DNA from: Desulfobacterales bacterium
Lineage (GTDB): Bacteria; Desulfobacterota; Desulfobacteria; Desulfobacterales; Desulfosalsimonadaceae
NCBI GenBank assembly: GCA_018334855.1
Contig: JAGXLE010000114.1
Span: forward strand, 1 to 5,437
Length of the DNA: 5,437 nt
Direction: 5' to 3'
A model generated the notes under the pieces. The model was not told the DNA's origin and ran no database searches. It saw only the letters and a list, made by a program, of their open reading frames with translations. Position numbers and translations under genes: made by a program. Within the stretch, counting starts at the first letter, position 1; each line of letters begins with the position of its first letter. Below are positions 5,158 through 5,437 of this stretch, piece by piece.

Positions 5158-5437
5158 ATGGCCAATATTTTTTCGGGCGATATCTCCCGGATGGTTTTAA
5201 AGCGTACGGTTCGAGCCGATTTGGGCGAAGTCTCGCTTGACAGCAGAATGCTTCAGGTCTTAATGGAACTAGACGGGAAGAAAACGATCGGAGAGGTGGC
5301 CCAGTCCCTTAACATGAGTCTGAAAGATCTTCGAAGCATTTTAAGCAAACTCCATAATTTAAAGCTTTGCGAGCCTGCAAAGGAAAACATGCCCGTTTTG
5401 GGAAAAGATTTTTTTGATTTTCTTTCCGCACAGCTTT
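5158..5437 (+). CDS. Protein with N-terminal winged-helix-like domain, 3'-truncated by window edge
   Basis: A frame opens at ATG 5158 and stays open to the window end (93 full codons). GGAGG at 5146-5150, 7 nt upstream, supports the start, 44 nt after the preceding gene. Residues about 26-72 (LDSRMLQVLMELDGKKTIGE, then VAQSLNMSLKDLRSILSKLH) have the spacing of a winged helix-turn-helix of the kind found as an N- or C-terminal module in bacterial regulators: hydrophobic helix, DGK turn, recognition-type helix pair and a following NLKLCEP strand. It may be a protein-interaction module rather than DNA-binding, as basic residues are not concentrated in the recognition helix. The remaining part (LGKDFFDFLSAQL) begins a second domain that cannot be named here. 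Its place in the run suggests that it belongs to the mglB-mglA operon. Confidence 0.85.
   Translation, partial: MANIFSGDISRMVLKRTVRADLGEVSLDSRMLQVLMELDGKKTIGEVAQSLNMSLKDLRSILSKLHNLKLCEPAKENMPVLGKDFFDFLSAQL

Overview
The window looks like a chromosomal segment of a member of the Desulfobacterota (the former Deltaproteobacteria). This rests on gene content: an N-acetylmuramoyl-L-alanine amidase carrying TPR-like and AMIN regions, an E. coli-type PurB, and a MglB/MglA pair followed by lineage-type helical and winged-helix proteins. Base composition is roughly balanced in genes and AT-rich between them. Every credible gene is on the + strand. The assignment is by recall of family sequences, not by a search.

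Layout: (1) 1-1455, the 3' part of a cell-wall amidase gene whose start lies before the window. (2) 1456-1713, a gap dominated by a 204-bp palindromic element (1499-1702), whose right end touches the Shine-Dalgarno sequence of the next gene. (3) 1714-3087, purB, adenylosuccinate lyase, complete. (4) 3088-3267, an AT-rich gap with a plausible sigma70-type promoter and no clear terminator. (5) 3268-5437, a same-strand cluster: a MglB-like roadblock protein, a MglA-like small GTPase, an uncharacterised acidic/helical protein and the beginning of a protein with a winged-helix-like domain, cut by the window end.

How they work together: the amidase (envelope) and PurB (purine synthesis) look like independent housekeeping genes. 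The downstream cluster reads as a polarity/motility-type GTPase module. MglB-type roadblock dimers are GTPase-activating partners of MglA, and the two genes that follow are candidates for effector or output functions. The third gene is tied to mglA by a Shine-Dalgarno that overlaps the mglA stop codon. Both mglA and the third gene appear to start at TTG.

The most unusual structure is the element at 1499-1702. A 29-nt inverted repeat with 28 matches has its right arm split by 84 nt, and that insert carries its own 16-nt inverted repeat (15 matches). The same bases can be read as a near-perfect three-way junction directly upstream of purB. It is either a nested mobile repeat or a structured leader RNA.
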